Origin: DATFKA01 sp042095835
GTDB lineage: Bacteria; Bacteroidota; Bacteroidia; Chitinophagales; Saprospiraceae
Reading direction: 5' to 3'
DNA length: 64,000 nt
Assembly: GCA_042095835.1 (NCBI GenBank)
Contig: JBELML010000002.1
Coordinates: 1 to 64,000 of the forward strand
This document shows, one piece after another, positions 1 through 9,613 of this stretch (position 1 is the first letter of the stretch; each line of letters starts with the position of its first letter). The notes beneath the pieces are model-generated. The model had not been told where the DNA came from. It searched no databases and was given only the letters and a program-made list of their open reading frames with translations. Position numbers and translations under genes: made by a program.

Positions 1-2292
1 GTCTACTCCAATACAACCTTGCCCATCCGTCACCGTCACTGAATAGGTACCACTTGTACTCACCGTAATCGTCGAACTCGTCTCATTAGTCGACCATGCA
101 TAACTGGAAAAATCACCAACCGATAGCTCCGTAGAATCGCCGGAACATAGACTCGATGCGCCACTAATCTGAGGCATTAATGGATCACTTACCGTTACCA
201 TAAAGGAATCTATGCCAATACAACCTTGACCATCCGTAACTGTCACTGAATAGGTACCACTTTCACTTACTGTAATTGTAGCACTTGTTTCATTAGTCGA
301 CCATGCATAACTGGAAAAATCACCTGCCGATAGTTCCGTAGAATCCCCCGAACATAAACTGGCCGTGCCACTAATCTGAGGCATTAGTTCATAGCTAACT
401 GTCACCATAAAGGAGTCTACTCCAATACAACCTTGCCCATCCGTCACCGTCACTGAATAGGTACCACTTGTACTCACCGTAATCGTCGAACTCGTCTCAT
501 TAGTCGACCATGCATAACTCGCAAAATCTCCAACCGACAGCTCCGTAGAATCGCCTGCACATAAACTGGCCGTGCCACTAATCTGAGGCATTAATTCATC
601 GCTTACCGTCACCATAAAGGAGTCTATTCCAATACAACCTTGTTCATCTGTCACTGTCACTGAATAGGTGCCACTTATACTAACCGTAATCGTCGAACTC
701 ATCTCATTAGTTGACCATGCATAACTGGAAAAATCACCTGCCGATAGTTCCGTAGAATCACCCGAACATAAACTGGCCGTGCCACTAATCTGAGGCATTA
801 GTTCATCTCTTACCGTCACCATAAAGGAGTCTACTCCAATACAGCCTTGTTCATCCGTCACCGTCACTGAATAGGTGCCACTTGTACTTACAGTAATTGT
901 AGCACTCGTTTCATTTGTTGACCATGCATAACTCGCAAAATCACCTACCGATAACTCCGTAGAATCACCTGTACATAAACTGGCCGTGCCACTAATCTGA
1001 GGCATTAGTTCATCACTTACCGTCACCATAAAGGTGTCTACTCCAATACAACCTTGTTCATTTGTCACCGTCACTGAATACACACCACTTTCACTCACTG
1101 TGATGGTAGCACTTGTCTCATTAGTCGACCATGCATAACTAGCAAAATCACCTACCGACAGCTCCGTGGAATCACCCGAACATAAATTGGCCGTGCCACT
1201 GATCTGAGGCATTAATTGATCACTTATCGTCACCATAAAGGAATCTACTCCAATACAACCTTGTTCATCTGTCACCGTCACTGAATAGGTGCCACTTTCA
1301 CTCACTGTGATTGTAGTACTCGTCTCATTAGTCGACCATGCATAACTGGAAAAACCTCCAACCGACAGCTCCGTAGAATCGCCCGAACATATACTCGATG
1401 TGCCACTTATCTGAGGCATTAGTTCATCGCTTACAGTCACCATAAAAGAGTCCACTCCAAAACAACCTTGGCCATCTGTCACCGTCACTGAATAAGTACC
1501 ACTTGTACTCACTAGGATTGTAGCACTCGTTTCATTGGTCGACCATGCATAACTAGCAAAATCGCCTACCGATAGCTCCGTAGAATCGCCCGAACATAAA
1601 CTGGCCGTGCCACTAATCTGAGGCATTAATTCATCGCTTACAGTCACTATAAAGGAGTCTACTCCAACACAACCTTGCCCATCCGTAACCGTCACTGAAT
1701 AGGTGCCACTTTCACTCACTGTAATTGTAGCACTTGTTTCATTAGTCGACCATGCATAACTAGCAAAATCTCCAACCGACAGCTCCGTAGAATCTCCTGC
1801 ACACAAACTAGCCGTACCACTAATCTGGGGCATTAATTCATCGCTTACCGTCACCATAAAAGAGTCTACTCCAATACAACCTTGTTCATCTGTCACCGTC
1901 ACTGAATAGGTGCCACTTGTATTCACTGTAATCGTTGCTGCTGTTGCTGTCGTCGACCACAAATAAGTCGCATAATTACCTACCGATAATATCGTAGAAT
2001 CACCAAAACATAGACTTGATGTTCCGCTTATTTCTGGCATTAAGGGGTCACTCACCACTATTATAATGGAATCTAAGCCAATACAACCTTCCTCGTTGGT
2101 TACACCAAGATAATAGGTACCTGCTGTACTAACTGTAATCATTGGAGTCGTTTCACCCGTGGACCAGCCATAATCTGGGAAATCGCCTCCGGACAGCACT
2201 GTCGAATCTCCAAAGCACAATAGAGTATCTCCCATAATTTTAACATCAGGCACCTGCAATACACCCACCGTGAAAACATCCATCGCCATACA
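1..2292 (-). repeat. Tandem array of 207-bp coding repeats (69 aa each)
   Basis: The same boundary (plus-strand ccaataca-type word, encoding the C-I-G-V-D segment) recurs at 9, 216, 423, 630, 837, 1044, 1251, 1458, 1665, 1872 and 2079, and in weaker form at 2286. The spacing is exactly 207 bp every time. Each unit encodes an Ig-like/SprB-like domain with the cores LMPQISGT, GDSTELS, YAWSTNET and GTYSVTVTD. Units left of about 1870 are nearly identical by eye at the nucleotide level. The 1872-2079 and 2079-2286 units are clearly more diverged. The array continues past the left edge. Confidence 0.93.
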
Positions 2293-5200
2293 GCCATTGG
2301 CATCAGTGACTTGGACCTGATATGTTCCGCTTTCTACTTCATAATCGGGCGAGGTCGTTGTTCCATCCCAGACTATTGTGTACTCTGGTGTTCCTCCAGA
2401 AATATTAGCATTTACAAAAACTGCATCTCCAGGACATAAGTCGGCCGGCATAGGAACATTCACTGTCAATGGATTAGGTTCAGTCACCTCAAACTGAGTG
2501 ACGGTAGTACAATCGCTTTCGCCGGTGATCGTCACTCGATAAATACCTGCGGCTAAATTTTCTCGGAAGGCTTCTGTCGATCCGTTCGTCCACAAGTAGG
2601 TCAAAGATCCATTTCCAGAAGGGCTCAAAGAAATCCTCCCCGTGCTATTTCCATTACAATCCACTGGAGTAATATCAGCTTCTACGCTCAAATCAATATC
2701 TGCGCATGGATTGGCTAATTGCCGAAACAAGACTCTCCTGGCCAAGCCATTCTCTCCTCTAATTACAAAACTCCCTTCTCTATCTTCATTGGTGGGATTT
2801 TCTTCGAAAGTCACTCCAATTTTTAATGGGCCTTCACCTGCATCCAGGGTCTGATTTTGGCCTAAAGCCCCTCCAGCATTTTTATTGTTTAGACCTCCAC
2901 TCTGAGCTTCACTTTCTGAAGTCAGAGAAAAAGTTCTAATCCAACTTGATTGGGAGGGGATCTGTACCGTCCAACCTAAATTGGCATCTATATGCCCCTC
3001 AAAGCTTGAACCCGCAGGCTCTATACTTCTAGGATCAATACTGGCTAGTTCGAAGTCTAATTTTGAAAAAGGACTTGTGGATACAGCTTTAAATCTTCGT
3101 ATAAAAGATGTCCCGTTCGGTTGCCACTGGTCTGGTGGATCAGAAAAACCACCACTCTCATCATAGGTCGCCTCTAAGCGGATGATAGCCCCATTCTTTT
3201 TCACTAATTCAAAGATAAAGGCCTCATTATCTTCGAAGCCACATTTTTGAAAATTAATGGAATCCGTTGGTTCTTCTCTTGCTGCTCCTTCTTGAGAAGG
3301 CAGCGCGGAAAAAATATTTAGAGCGCTAGGAGCTGGAAAACCTTCAGGCCAAACAAATATTGGGAAATCTAAGTATTGAATTTCACCTACGTAGTCTTTA
3401 GTCTTAAAATCAATTCGAATCTCATCGCCCTCTTCAAACTCCCTCAAACTATCTAAAACTCCGCTAGAAAAAGATAAGATGTGTATATCTGTTGGATCGC
3501 TACAAAAGTTGTCTCCTTCTAGGCCTTCAATATGATTTAATATAAAAGAGCCCTCCCCTTCTGGACGAAGTTGGTCTATGACAACGTAATAAAATCCATC
3601 CTTCCGAATAAAATCATCAAGATCTATGGAGTCTTTTCCTCCGCCTGTTGGCAACTCAATGGAGGTAATACAATTCTCCTCTCCGCAGCTATAGTTAAAT
3701 AGGAAAAGTCCCATCGCTTCGGCTGCCTCGAAGTAGAGATAGCCATAACTAAACTCTCTGATTCCATTCGTATCAATTGGGTCTGGAATATTTACGCCTT
3801 GCTCCTTAACTGCATTAAGATTTAATTGAAAAACTCGATCCGCCCCAGTATAGGGGCCTTCCAAATTTGAGCAGTTTTGGTAAAAAACGGTATTCGAAGT
3901 ATCCATATCATTGCCAAAACCGACAACGGAATAATTACTATAATCCTCAGGTTGTATTATGGGTGTATTTATACTTTCAACAAGCGTAATATCTCCTTCA
4001 TCACAAGGGCCTCCAGGATTAGATATTTTTAAATTATAATCTAATTCTGAAACTTGTCCATCGGTTAATACAAGGAGTTGATAATAATTCCCTGCCTCCG
4101 CATTAAAGGTTATCGAGTTATTCACGTAGATATTATCCTCCCCTACATTATAAAGGAATATATCATCGGCGGAGCCCAAGCAAATTTCTGAGCGGTCCGT
4201 TGAAGAACAATCAAAGACAAATAGGTCAGGTGAAGGAGTATCAAGAAGCCTTTCTAACTCAATTGTGGTGGCCACCGTAGTTTCGCTATAATAGGTATAT
4301 AAAAACCACTGAAGTGAATCCAAATTATATTTAGACTCCACGCAATCAATTCCAAAGAAAGGTAAAGGAGAAAAATCAAACCTATCATAATTTGATCCGT
4401 TAAAGATATGCTCTGTCCCCGCAGCAATGAACTCCCCTTCTAGATCACAGGGCGTAGGCAGCGGATTACAGTCCAGATTTAGCCTAAAGTTCCCTTCGGT
4501 AGGTGGCTGATTCTCCGAGGTCGCTCCACCAGAACTACCGTCGACAATAATCCAATAAATGCCGGCAGGAAGAATCTCAAAAATGGAACCTGTAAAATTG
4601 AGATCCAGACACTTGACCGGAGCCATGCCACCTGCTCCATCGTTGGCCATCAGGATTGGTTGTAGCTCTAGACCTTGCGTCAATATTTCTAAATCGATGA
4701 GGACAGACTGGGCTTCCTCCAATTCAAATTGATAAATAGCATCTGGCAACTCATAAAAGTTGACAATCCCTCCCCCTGTACAGTCTAGATAATCAAAAGC
4801 TCCATAATTACTCTCTGCTCCAATGGTAGTCCCCTCTACCGTACTACCACAAGTAATTGGTTCGGGAACAACTGCAGCACCGTTATTGATCCGATTGATT
4901 TGAATATCTGATTTAGATATCAAGCAATTGAAAATATCGCGAACTTCTAATTGATAGCGTCCTGAATCTAAACTAGCGGCAAAGCTAGAATCGCCCACTA
5001 TCAAGCCCACCTCATTAAACCACCGAAAGCTATAAGGTCCGTTACCTCCTGATATTTGGGCATTAAGCGTACCATTAGCTCCATTGATTGCATCCTTGAT
5101 GATCAAGGTATCTAATTGAAAGCCGCTGGTTGAACAGTTATCTATAGTTTGTGTGATATCAATCGTCTTAACAAACCCTGCTTCTGAGACAATTTCAATC

Positions 5201-8067
5201 TGGCCGGTTCTCTGATTAACTAGGGGATTGGGTTCTAATTCAAAGACTACTTGTAGAGGGCCGTTTCCTCCATTTATTTCTTGATTATTGCTTGCCGAGC
5301 GAAGTTTGCTCTGACCATTAGCATCATCTTCCGCACTGAAAGTTGCTGCTTTTAAGATTTTAATCCACTCACTACCCGGCAACTTTCTAATGGACCAGAT
5401 ATTATTGGCATCAATGTGTCCTTTCACCCGATTATTGGCAGGTGTAAGAACTTTCATATTGACACTTTCAGGCTCATAGTCTACCTTGGAAAAGGGTTCG
5501 ATACTAGCTACAGAAAAACTACGAACCCAGGTCACACTTTCACCTTGGAATGCCGTAGGTGGATCCGCGGTCGTCTGGGTAAGGTCAAACACTGGCGTCA
5601 GAGTCCAAATCGACTTATCTGCCTTTATGACTTTAAAGGAAAACTCCTCAAAACCCTCAAAACCACATACTTGAACATTTCTGGTGGTATCTTCTTGCCG
5701 CAATAATTGGACAGGAGGAAGATTAGTCTCCAAAGAATCTCCTTCAGTCCAATCAAATACTAAGGTTGGCTGATACAAGACCTCCCCGACTTTGTCTTTG
5801 ATCTTATTATCAATGATTAGCATGTCTCCAGGTACGATGATGTTCTGGAACCTTGCATCGATAATACCAGATTGAAACCTCACCGTATGGATATTCTCTG
5901 GTACCTCCTCGATAAATTGACATAGTAGATTATCATTTGGAATACCAAAATCTGATATTCTTGAAACCTTGAAGGTACCATCCCCACCTGGATTTGCCTT
6001 GTCGATTATGATGTAATAAGTACCCGCTTTAGAGATCGCAAAATCCAAGAAAATCTCCTGAGAACCTCCCTCCTCGGGCAACTCTACCGAAGCAATGCAT
6101 TGATCGCCTCCACATTGATAATTGAATAAATACATAGCCATCGCCTCATTAGCTTCTAGCCGTAGTACCCCATAACTAAATTTATCTTCTTTTGTATAGT
6201 TGGACAGGTCAAAAATACCAGCATCTGATCTTAACTCAAGCTGAAAGACGGTATCTGCTCCCAGGTAGGAGGAAAGTTTTTTACCGCAGTTTCCATAAAA
6301 ATCATTCCTGGTAATATCAAAATCATTGTCCCGTCCACTAAGATTATAGGTCACTTCAAATTCTATCATTTCGATGTCCTCCTTCGGACTGCAAGGTCCA
6401 TTAGGACTAGTCATGGCCAATCTAAAGTCAAGCTCATCTACTCGATCTGACAAAACCAAGACTTGGTAATACTGTCCCGAATCTGCGTTAAAAGTGAGGC
6501 TTCGATTATTAAAATCAGTATTGGCAATACAGCTCTCAAAACGTTTCTCAAAAGCACAATCAAAAACAAAAAGATCAAGATTGACATCTAGGGACACATT
6601 ACTTAACTCCAAAGTCGTAGGCCCACTTGTTGTCGCAAAATAGGTATAAAGTCTACCTATTGAATTGGAAAGTGTATAGGCATTATTGACACAATCTAGA
6701 GAGAAAAAAGGTAGTGCTCTGAGGACATCTAAAGAATCAAGATGGGCATTCAATTGGAACCCTTGCTCTACATATTCGCCGTCCAAATCGCAGGGCGTAG
6801 GTATATCATAGCAATTCAAGGACAGCTCAAAATTTCCCTTATTCACTATGGGCGGACCAATAAAAGGAGGCCCTGTCGTACCATCTACACTGATCCAATA
6901 GGTTCCCGGCTCAAGGTTGATTAAGGGAGGACTGGCTCCTAAGCAGGTTCCTAAATCAAGGTCCTCAATAAAGCCATCCGTAAACCCTTTCTTCATCAAA
7001 AAGAAGGTAAGGGAAAGATCTTCTGTGAGTATCTGGAGATTTATCTCTACGGTTTTAGCTTCATCAAGTGTAAACTCGTATAAGACATCGTTATAATCAT
7101 AACCATTAATAGCTGTGAAATCAAAACATTCTAAATAGGATTCAAAGTCATTATTAAAGCCAACATTTGTACCAACTAAAGTCTCTCCACAGCTAATCGG
7201 TATCGGATCACCTTCAACAATGGATGGACAGCTAAAATCAATACCTAAATTGTAGGTCCCTTCACTTCCGTTATACCCTTCTACAAATAAGAAATAACGC
7301 CCTGGAGAAAGCACCATAGAGATTGTCTCTGAGAAACCTGGATTGCGATTACTGAAGGCAATACTATTGTATGGATCAAAATCAGTCGATAAAAAAATAT
7401 CTAAATCAAAATTACTGCTTACAGGATCCATCGAAATAGTGACCAACTCCTCCTCAGCCAAATCAAAGTAGTAGGCATCTCCACGCCCAGTGTACCCTGG
7501 AAAGTAGGTCGAATCAACCCGAAAAACACTGACTTCACTATCAGAGAATTCCATAGAACGGTTGGTTAGAAAAGGATCATCACAGAAGATTTCTTGATAA
7601 TTATAATAAAAATTCCCACAAGTCAGCGTGATTTCAAAATCATCAGCCTGCGCTGAATCGTAGCCATCAACCACCAGGTAATAGGTACCCGGAGGCAATA
7701 CCTCCTCCTCATCAAGGATAAACTCAATGGTATTATTATTCTGTACACTTCTTAGACTTGCGCCAATACAGTTGGTTAAGGTAGCATCAAAGAGGAAAAT
7801 ATCTAGATCATCTGCGCCTTGGCTAAAAAGCGTAATCGCAAATCGATTTAGGCCAAAATAATCGGGTAAGTCAATTTGAAAGAGTTGATCGGGGCCATTA
7901 AAGTCACTTGAGCCACCATAACATGATCCATAATCACTTGCATTAAAATTATTGTCTTGACCGAGTGTACTACCCGAAAAAGGCACCCCACACTCTAGTA
8001 AAACCTGAGCATTAAGGCTGAAGGCACCTAGGAATAAGAATAGAAAGAATAGGTATAAAGGTCTCAT
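1..8067 (-). CDS. Giant secreted PPC/BACON/SprB-repeat protein, C-terminus beyond the window
   Basis: Open frame with no stop from an ATG at 8067 to the window edge (2,689 codons), so the C-terminus, probably with a T9SS sorting domain, is not seen. Residues 1-21 are a signal peptide ending in NAQ. Next come pre-peptidase-C-like beta domains (pattern LDIFLF, then PGTYYLVVDG) from about residue 25. Two long paralogous modules follow, near residues 285-975 and 1065-1790. Each holds several PPC-like domains and a BACON-like segment (W near its start, R..V..Q near its end), and each is followed by an SprB-type domain (GxYxVxVTD..GC). From about residue 1925 there is a tandem array of 69-residue Ig/SprB-like repeats. 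No catalytic motif was seen. Known relatives are T9SS-exported adhesins and gliding proteins; an adhesive surface role is inference. The gene is monocistronic as far as visible, and the 120 bp on its right separate it from the protease-TIR gene. Confidence 0.85.
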   Translation of the reverse strand, partial: MRPLYLFFLFLFLGAFSLNAQVLLECGVPFSGSTLGQDNNFNASDYGSCYGGSSDFNGPDQLFQIDLPDYFGLNRFAITLFSQGADDLDIFLFDATLTNCIGASLRSVQNNNTIEFILDEEEVLPPGTYYLVVDGYDSAQADDFEITLTCGNFYYNYQEIFCDDPFLTNRSMEFSDSEVSVFRVDSTYFPGYTGRGDAYYFDLAEEELVTISMDPVSSNFDLDIFLSTDFDPYNSIAFSNRNPGFSETISMVLSPGRYFLFVEGYNGSEGTYNLGIDFSCPSIVEGDPIPISCGETLVGTNVGFNNDFESYLECFDFTAINGYDYNDVLYEFTLDEAKTVEINLQILTEDLSLTFFLMKKGFTDGFIEDLDLGTCLGASPPLINLEPGTYWISVDGTTGPPFIGPPIVNKGNFELSLNCYDIPTPCDLDGEYVEQGFQLNAHLDSLDVLRALPFFSLDCVNNAYTLSNSIGRLYTYFATTSGPTTLELSNVSLDVNLDLFVFDCAFEKRFESCIANTDFNNRSLTFNADSGQYYQVLVLSDRVDELDFRLAMTSPNGPCSPKEDIEMIEFEVTYNLSGRDNDFDITRNDFYGNCGKKLSSYLGADTVFQLELRSDAGIFDLSNYTKEDKFSYGVLRLEANEAMAMYLFNYQCGGDQCIASVELPEEGGSQEIFLDFAISKAGTYYIIIDKANPGGDGTFKVSRISDFGIPNDNLLCQFIEEVPENIHTVRFQSGIIDARFQNIIVPGDMLIIDNKIKDKVGEVLYQPTLVFDWTEGDSLETNLPPVQLLRQEDTTRNVQVCGFEGFEEFSFKVIKADKSIWTLTPVFDLTQTTADPPTAFQGESVTWVRSFSVASIEPFSKVDYEPESVNMKVLTPANNRVKGHIDANNIWSIRKLPGSEWIKILKAATFSAEDDANGQSKLRSASNNQEINGGNGPLQVVFELEPNPLVNQRTGQIEIVSEAGFVKTIDITQTIDNCSTSGFQLDTLIIKDAINGANGTLNAQISGGNGPYSFRWFNEVGLIVGDSSFAASLDSGRYQLEVRDIFNCLISKSDIQINRINNGAAVVPEPITCGSTVEGTTIGAESNYGAFDYLDCTGGGIVNFYELPDAIYQFELEEAQSVLIDLEILTQGLELQPILMANDGAGGMAPVKCLDLNFTGSIFEILPAGIYWIIVDGSSGGATSENQPPTEGNFRLNLDCNPLPTPCDLEGEFIAAGTEHIFNGSNYDRFDFSPLPFFGIDCVESKYNLDSLQWFLYTYYSETTVATTIELERLLDTPSPDLFVFDCSSTDRSEICLGSADDIFLYNVGEDNIYVNNSITFNAEAGNYYQLLVLTDGQVSELDYNLKISNPGGPCDEGDITLVESINTPIIQPEDYSNYSVVGFGNDMDTSNTVFYQNCSNLEGPYTGADRVFQLNLNAVKEQGVNIPDPIDTNGIREFSYGYLYFEAAEAMGLFLFNYSCGEENCITSIELPTGGGKDSIDLDDFIRKDGFYYVVIDQLRPEGEGSFILNHIEGLEGDNFCSDPTDIHILSFSSGVLDSLREFEEGDEIRIDFKTKDYVGEIQYLDFPIFVWPEGFPAPSALNIFSALPSQEGAAREEPTDSINFQKCGFEDNEAFIFELVKKNGAIIRLEATYDESGGFSDPPDQWQPNGTSFIRRFKAVSTSPFSKLDFELASIDPRSIEPAGSSFEGHIDANLGWTVQIPSQSSWIRTFSLTSESEAQSGGLNNKNAGGALGQNQTLDAGEGPLKIGVTFEENPTNEDREGSFVIRGENGLARRVLFRQLANPCADIDLSVEADITPVDCNGNSTGRISLSPSGNGSLTYLWTNGSTEAFRENLAAGIYRVTITGESDCTTVTQFEVTEPNPLTVNVPMPADLCPGDAVFVNANISGGTPEYTIVWDGTTTSPDYEVESGTYQVQVTDANGCMAMDVFTVGVLQVPDVKIMGDTLLCFGDSTVLSGGDFPDYGWSTGETTPMITVSTAGTYYLGVTNEEGCIGLDSIIIVVSDPLMPEISGTSSLCFGDSTILSVGNYATYLWSTTATAATITVNTSGTYSVTVTDEQGCIGVDSFMVTVSDELMPQISGTASLCAGDSTELSVGDFASYAWSTNETSATITVSESGTYSVTVTDGQGCVGVDSFIVTVSDELMPQISGTASLCSGDSTELSVGDFASYAWSTNETSATILVSTSGTYSVTVTDGQGCFGVDSFMVTVSDELMPQISGTSSICSGDSTELSVGGFSSYAWSTNETSTTITVSESGTYSVTVTDEQGCIGVDSFMVTISDQLMPQISGTANLCSGDSTELSVGDFASYAWSTNETSATITVSESGVYSVTVTNEQGCIGVDTFMVTVSDELMPQISGTASLCTGDSTELSVGDFASYAWSTNETSATITVSTSGTYSVTVTDEQGCIGVDSFMVTVRDELMPQISGTASLCSGDSTELSAGDFSSYAWSTNEMSSTITVSISGTYSVTVTDEQGCIGIDSFMVTVSDELMPQISGTASLCAGDSTELSVGDFASYAWSTNETSSTITVSTSGTYSVTVTDGQGCIGVDSFMVTVSYELMPQISGTASLCSGDSTELSAGDFSSYAWSTNETSATITVSESGTYSVTVTDGQGCIGIDSFMVTVSDPLMPQISGASSLCSGDSTELSVGDFSSYAWSTNETSSTITVSTSGTYSVTVTDGQGCIGVD
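2700..7210 (-). repeat. Two paralogous ~2.1-kb modules inside the giant protein
   Basis: The translated stretches from about 7210 to 5141 and from about 4870 to 2700 show the same order of landmarks: a CGETLVGTN or CGSTVEGTT start, PTPCDLDGE or PTPCDLEGE, a segment ending in LFVFDC, FSYGVLRLEANEAMAMYLFN or FSYGYLYFEAAEAMGLFLFN, a CGFE(G/D)xE block, then GHIDAN before a BACON-like end with FRQLA or ITQTI. They differ widely in sequence, so this is an old internal duplication, unlike the recent 207-bp repeats. Each module is followed by one SprB-like domain. Limits are approximate. Confidence 0.75.
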
Positions 8068-8187
8068 GGCTTTGGGTATGAATACGCAGTCCTAAAGTAA
8101 GTCGATTTTAATAAAAAATCAACTTTAGTTGTTATTTTCTAATCAACCGAAGCCATTTAGAACCCAAATTTTCAATTCTCGCCGCTA

Positions 8188-9468
8188 TCAGCTATTTTTC
8201 ACGACCTTTCTGATTTGCTTGACTACATCAAAGTAAGCGGCATCTTCATTGGGATGAGCGGCAATCGCTTTACCATTACTTGGTAGGTAGTATAAATCGT
8301 CGAGGATACTATCTTCCAAATCCGTCTCATTCACCAATACTACGATAATGGGTTTCTGCATTTCAGATGCTTGCTCAATTAAATCATATTGAGAAAAGAA
8401 AAAATTGTAGGTCACACAGGCCAAAACAAAATCACTTTTCTCTAATTCCGCCTGGATGGCTTCACTACGCTTGGCCACCTGAAAATCGTGCATATCAAAG
8501 AGATTCAACTTCTTGTTGCGCTCTAAAAGGAAGAGATGCTTCTTTAATTTGACCACCTGGTCCCGATCTCCTTCATCGTACATCAAGAAGAAATTCTTGG
8601 CCTGAGGTGTAGGTGCCGGACGTAAATCTTCAGGGCTATCTACAATAGCATCCGCTGGCGTGATGTGTTGATCACTTGTGGTTTTTTCTTGTAAAAACTC
8701 CAGGATGTATTTGATAAAAATGCCCCGATTAGCGCTTGCTCTTTGGCCTTCTGCATTAATTTGTAAGCCACCAGTACCATCAGCGTTAAGTAGTTTGCCT
8801 GCATGATGTATAGCGATGACTTCCCAATCTTTATTGAAGACGGGTGAGCCGCTGCTTCCTGGTTTGGTATCGGCATTGTAAAAGATATAATGCTGCCAAT
8901 TATTGCCGATCACCTCATTGGCGGTCAGTGCGATCTGTTTATAATCTCCGCCTGGATGTTGGATGATATTGACAGGTTCGTTAAGCTCAGGAGCATAGGT
9001 GGAATTGATTTTCAGGAAGCCCCAGTGGAATAAATCTCCGCGTGGATCTTGTATTTTAACTCTTGTAAAATCTAATGGTTGATTGGTTACAAAATCGGTC
9101 GCATCCAGTTCGTATTGGACGACTTGTTTGGGTAGGCCGTTGGCATCTTTCTCGTAGTTAAATTCGATGTGTGCTCGCTGGGCTTGTCTTCGAGTCTTGA
9201 TGACGTGATTATTGGTCAATAGATAGCCTCCTTCTAGAATAAATCCGGTACCCAAACCTCCAGAACTCAGCACTACCCTACATACACTTTTAGAAGCTTG
9301 CATGGCTTTCTCTAACCATACAATGGGTTCCAGGTTTGCTTTATCTCCTACAATTTTTTCCAAAGCATCCTCCTCTTGTGGTACTTGTAGGTGGCGTTGT
9401 TCTTTCTCCGTTTTGAGTTTTTCTACTTCAGCTTTTAGAGCTTCTAGTTCCTTCCAGGTGTTGTCCAT
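8188..9468 (-). CDS. Trypsin-like serine protease fused to a C-terminal TIR-like domain
   Basis: 426 residues, no signal peptide, so probably cytoplasmic. Residues 5-25 look like a short coiled coil. Residues about 55-262 form an S1/S46-like trypsin fold with a full catalytic triad: His88 (TNNHV), Asp133 (PLDF) and Ser206 (GSSGSP). A linker rich in P, A and D (about 264-290) leads to residues 291-426, which read as a TIR-like domain: beta-strand NFFLMYDEGDRD, then LKKHL..LER, the SDFVLACVT strand, and an S-x-Y-x-x-x-E motif (Ser359 to Glu365) where NADase TIR domains carry the catalytic Glu. Protease-TIR and protease-effector fusions are known from predicted bacterial conflict systems; a role in phage defence or regulated cell death is inference. 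It stands alone: no nuclease, STAND ATPase or toxin lies beside it. The neighbour at 9614 is divergent. Confidence 0.82.
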   Translation of the reverse strand: MDNTWKELEALKAEVEKLKTEKEQRHLQVPQEEDALEKIVGDKANLEPIVWLEKAMQASKSVCRVVLSSGGLGTGFILEGGYLLTNNHVIKTRRQAQRAHIEFNYEKDANGLPKQVVQYELDATDFVTNQPLDFTRVKIQDPRGDLFHWGFLKINSTYAPELNEPVNIIQHPGGDYKQIALTANEVIGNNWQHYIFYNADTKPGSSGSPVFNKDWEVIAIHHAGKLLNADGTGGLQINAEGQRASANRGIFIKYILEFLQEKTTSDQHITPADAIVDSPEDLRPAPTPQAKNFFLMYDEGDRDQVVKLKKHLFLLERNKKLNLFDMHDFQVAKRSEAIQAELEKSDFVLACVTYNFFFSQYDLIEQASEMQKPIIVVLVNETDLEDSILDDLYYLPSNGKAIAAHPNEDAAYFDVVKQIRKVVKNS

Positions 9469-9613
9469 TTAGTGATGTAGTGATATAATGGTGTAATACT
9501 TCTATAAGATAAAGAGCTTTTAAAGTTAAGCATTTTTGAACCATTTAAGGGATTATAAGGGCATTTAAGGATTTTTTGAGGTCTATTTTTTATCATTGTA
9601 AAAATGATTCAAC

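Noticed and set aside
1..2292. Regular repeats that could suggest a CRISPR array
   Set aside because: The period is 207 bp, the repeats are coding in one open frame and there are no unique spacers; they are domain repeats of a surface protein.
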